From Reclinomonas americana ATCC 50394 (Eukaryota; Jakobida; Jakobea; Jakobida), in NCBI GenBank assembly GCA_048213135.1, contig PS015038.1, positions 201,735 through 249,515 on the forward strand: 47,781 nt of DNA, read 5' to 3'. Position numbers and translations under genes: made by a program. Position 1 is the first letter of the stretch, and each line of letters starts with the position of its first letter. Below, piece by piece: positions 46,354 through 47,781 of the stretch. A model generated the notes under the pieces. That model searched no databases. It worked only from the letters and a program-made list of their open reading frames with translations, and was not told the origin of the DNA.

Positions 46354-46635
46354 NNNNNNNNNNNNNNNNNNNNNNNNNNNNNNNNCGTTTGCGTGTGGTG
46401 GTGAGACACGCCCAATATAGAGAAAGAAAGTAGACATTGTTCTCTCCCACTCTCCTCCTTCTCTCTCTCTCTCATGTGCGCACTGACCACTGGGAGCGGC
46501 AAAGTTGTCTTTGAGGCCCTGCAACACCACTTGTGTGTAACAGGCCGACATGGCGGCGTGAGGGAGCACCACCATCGCCAACATCGCCACCACGAGGCAT
46601 GACACGAGCGCACTGTGTAATGATGACACGCGCAT
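27742..46635 (-). CDS. Giant modular surface receptor (cadherin, NHL, IPT, PA14-like, TM)
   Basis: I could follow about 50 exons from the ATG at 46635 to the stop at 27742, with splice phases agreeing at all but one junction and no internal stop; the product is roughly 4,400-4,500 residues. Order: signal peptide (ALVSCLVVAMLAMVVLPHAA), a unique N-terminal region, three cadherin repeats, IPT-like beta-sandwiches alternating with NHL propeller strands, a PA14-like block, a long series of Kre9/Ig-like modules, one membrane helix and an ~800-residue cytoplasmic tail. Such architecture is typical of adhesion or environmental-sensing receptors in protists related to animals and fungi. The weak point is the junction into the membrane exon (30435 to 30272), which fails phase; a small exon may be lost in the gap there. 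If that fails, there are two genes. Confidence 0.72.
30324..30382. repeat. 26-G homopolymer followed by an N gap
   Basis: Bases 30324-30349 are all G; a GC-rich stretch and 20 N (30363-30382) follow. It is inside the last intron of the giant receptor, read as poly-C on the coding strand. Confidence 0.9.
30435..34530 (-). other. Kre9/Ig-like beta-sandwich series of the giant receptor
   Basis: Successive exons repeat a pattern of aromatic plus strand residues: AATVTWTANLASVITAVDVY, AEITWRCNSNSTSITRVLLY with later YRWTVP and GYSIRVDWA, and YSYPLRFTCSVPVTTAASV. This resembles Ser/Thr-rich Kre9/KNH or Ig-like domains that build stalks in surface proteins. Module boundaries are approximate. Confidence 0.6.
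34770..35500 (-). other. PA14-like block of the giant receptor
   Basis: The exons encode YRVTIDFVVPTAATYTFRWG, IALAAG and PFSAPLLYDSH, in the order of a PA14 or related carbohydrate-binding beta-barrel (inner strand, AG turn, 'P-S-x-L-x-Y' end). The match is by pattern only; the domain seems shorter than the usual ~140 residues. Confidence 0.45.
36800..39700 (-). other. IPT-like domains and second NHL group of the giant receptor
   Basis: NHL-type strands include IAGTGTVGLLDGSALSSRFD, YGIAVLSDGTLLVADRGANQ, VYVADSGNSRILQV and LPNGIAFDNTSGDLFVADFS. Between them are IPT/TIG-like modules with a recurring end, C-x-[RL]-W (YRVCVRWSTTS, LCVLWNTS, LCARWTSGQVA), and starts such as VTSLSPATINAG. Confidence 0.65.
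40226..41572 (-). other. IPT-like domain and first NHL group of the giant receptor
   Basis: Exon 41572-41258 encodes an IPT-like module (starts PVVQSVAPSVISAAPFQVLT, ends YTVCTRFYD). From 41184 come NHL repeats, for example GFADGSPGKFTNPTQVALEA, LLVADTGNGAIRRVTTAG, LARFVSPRGLARHPTTGVLW, GLAFDAGGTLYICDTANHAV and VLVADTGNGRIRQV. NHL strands form a six-bladed propeller; enough are present for about one. Confidence 0.75.
42543..43518 (-). other. Three cadherin repeats of the giant receptor
   Basis: Each exon (43518-43237, 43161-42886, 42812-42543) is one repeat. They begin with N-x-x-P-x-x-I-x-L-S (NTPPTSIALS, NTAPTNIQLS, NVAPSAIYLS), contain VG-L-x-A-x-D-x-D-x-G-D type calcium-site residues and, in the first two, end with VRATDxxG. 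One exon per repeat with phase 1 at both ends indicates exon duplication. Confidence 0.85.
43519..44470 (-). other. 952-bp intron of purine/pyrimidine microsatellites
   Basis: This intron joins the N-terminal region to the first cadherin exon in phase. It is filled with GA, GGGAGA and CTGT repeats and has no recognisable exon. Confidence 0.7.
45382..45530. repeat. Intronic minisatellite beside a gap
   Basis: After a 20-N gap (45382-45401), two ~78-bp units share GAGACCATTGGATTG and AGAGACACGG with a few differences. It lies in intron 2 of the giant receptor. Confidence 0.75.
46081..46385. repeat. (GTGA)n and (GT)n microsatellites with N gap
   Basis: GTGA units run from about 46135 to 46278, then GT units to 46353, then 32 N (46354-46385). 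The array fills intron 1 of the giant receptor. Confidence 0.9.
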
Positions 46636-47308
46636 GGTGGAGAGAGGGAGAGAGACGAGAGAGACGCGCGAGAGAGTGCGCGGGGTGCGCGTCACGGCGG
46701 TGCGGAGTGAGTGTGAGAGAAAAATTGCCCTTTTGGACGATGACGAACGTACATGACCAAGTATGGGAAACTACAGAGGTGCTGGCGATTGGATTCTGAT
46801 GGTTGTTGGTGACGATTGAGAGGGTGTGTGAGACTTGTCGTGCGTGGAATGGGCGCGAGGGTGGTGGTGGTGGATGGAGCGTTTGATTGTGTGATTCGAA
46901 CAAGCATGTCAATATTGTCTACCGAATGCAAGTGGGTGTTGGATGCCGGTCGGTGTTGGAGACGCTGGCGATGCATCGTTTACAGCGTGTGGTTACGTAC
47001 AGCCGTCTGTGGTCGTCTCGAATTCTGTGGACGGTGGTCAGTTAATTTCCTGTTCGAACTTCGGCTTGTTTTTTCAAATTCGAATACGGCTGTCTGCAGA
47101 TCAGCAACGTGCGGATCAACAGTTAGCGGATGAAAAGGCGAACGTGGCAAGTTGCAGACTGTGGATCTGCAAGCAGAAGACGTCTGCAAACGACGAGCAC
47201 TGCGAATTCGAACCACAATTTCGAAACAAAACAACGCACCTCATAAAACGACAGTGAGTGTTGTGCATGCCACCCATTTCCGCATATCACTGCCAAAGAC
47301 TGTCTAAC
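46636..47308. promoter_or_regulatory. Divergent intergenic region with repeated TTCGAA palindromes
   Basis: The region lies between the receptor ATG (46635, -) and the next gene's ATG (47309, +). It is AT-richer than its surroundings and holds TTCGAA at 46895, 47053, 47079, 47207 and 47220, plus several TCTGCAGA/TCTGCAA elements. No gene is supported inside. Confidence 0.45.
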
Positions 47309-47671
47309 ATGAGCAGGCTTCGTCGGATCCGGAGAACGAGAGCGACGTCGCTAGCTGCAGTTCGAACTCTCTGCGCCGCGAAGTCGACTTCGCGATCGGT
47401 TTTTCCCGTGCCACCGCCGCCCTCCTCGCTGGATCCTCCACGTTCCAGTGGCCCTTACGATCGCTCCTTCGCATGCACACTTGCCGACAACAGGCCTGCA
47501 AGCATGAGCTGTCCCACGCCCTATTCTTCTCTCGACGTCGGAGCGCAGAACATGGCAGCCGCCGCCGACGCAACCGTGGACGACCTCTCAGCGCCCACAG
47601 AAGAGGAGGAGAGCATCACCGGTACCCGTGATGCCTCCGCGCATGGGGCCGAAGAGACTCGTGTGACTGAC
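47309..47671 (+). CDS. First exon of a gene with mitochondrial-type N-terminus, truncated
   Basis: The ATG at 47309 opens 121 codons, ending at a GTGAGT donor at 47672; the following sequence is CT-rich intron to the window edge. The N-terminus (MSRLRRIRRTRATSLAAVRT) has many Arg, Ser and Ala and no acidic residue, as in a mitochondrial presequence. The rest is Pro/Ser-rich, then acidic (TEEEESITGTRDASAHGAEE). The functional part lies outside the window, so no product can be named. Confidence 0.6.
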
Positions 47672-47726
47672 GTGAGTTTCCGAACCCACACGAACACGCA
47701 CTACGTGCACCTCTTCCTTCTCCTTT

Positions 47727-47781
<55 letters not shown>

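Larger units (their letters stand above)
44471..46635 (-). other. N-terminal region of the giant receptor
   Basis: Exons 46635-46488, 46057-45702, 45190-45131, 45067-45037, 44963-44846 and 44781-44471 join in phase. They encode a signal peptide and ~320 residues with FVTTFTGLQSGIVAATVRAL, a Thr/Trp-rich strand region and a Cys-rich part (VCLPANTA, SCAGTGWGRIDYAV, GVVCCAT). No known domain is recognised. Confidence 0.7.

Noticed and set aside
46000-46450. Open frame with THTHTH and LTHS repeats
   Set aside because: It reads through (GT)n and (GTGA)n arrays in intron 1 of the receptor; only the exon at its 3' part is real.
47195-47230. tRNA B-box-like GGTTCGAATTC on the minus strand
   Set aside because: The flanks do not pair as a T arm, and no A box or acceptor stem is found at the right distance.
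46943-47257. 105-codon plus-strand frame in the divergent spacer
   Set aside because: No domain, no good start context, and base composition matches the spacer rather than the coding exons.

Overview
This is nuclear DNA from a compact, GC-rich unicellular eukaryote. Genes are split by many short introns (mostly 45-100 bp, GT-A/CAG) and packed closely on both strands; introns and spacers carry CA/GA/GTGA microsatellites, and nine N gaps sit mainly in such sequence. TAA, TAG and TGA all act as stops. The gene set (DNA ligase IV, ZSWIM7, TRAPPC4, a Notum/pectin-acetylesterase-like enzyme, a polysaposin, cadherin/NHL surface proteins) suggests a free-living heterotrophic protist; an apusomonad-like or other opisthokont-related flagellate would fit, but the sequence alone does not fix the taxon. 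Exon models were built by hand from reading frame, splice dinucleotides and phase.

Left part (1-14,000): a disordered protein running off the left edge (-); a WD40 protein (+); a bacterial-type RNase P protein, RnpA (+), broken by a 20-N gap; TRAPPC4/Trs23 (+); DNA ligase IV (-), part of its catalytic domain lost in a 276-N gap; a short coiled-coil protein (-); a secreted Notum/PAE-family esterase (-); and a helical-repeat protein (+) sharing an 82-bp divergent promoter with the esterase.

Middle (14,000-27,700, all -): a glutamine/proline-rich protein with a divergent homeodomain; ZSWIM7/SWS1; a single-pass EGF-bearing membrane protein; and a 32-exon prosaposin-like precursor of about 1,095 residues with 11 saposin-B domains.

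Right part (27,742-46,635, -): what reads as one 50-exon gene for a surface receptor of roughly 4,400-4,500 residues. It has a signal peptide, three cadherin repeats, IPT-like domains, NHL propeller strands, a PA14-like block, many Kre9/Ig-like beta-sandwiches, one membrane helix and an ~800-residue disordered tail with repeated Y-[SP]-R-R-P motifs. Its stop lies only 47 bp before the saposin ATG. A gene with a mitochondrial-type N-terminus starts at 47,309 (+) and leaves the window.

The most notable items are the nuclear, intron-containing bacterial RnpA with a presequence-like N-terminus, the giant receptor, and a second class of 5' splice site (GTTGCG) used throughout.
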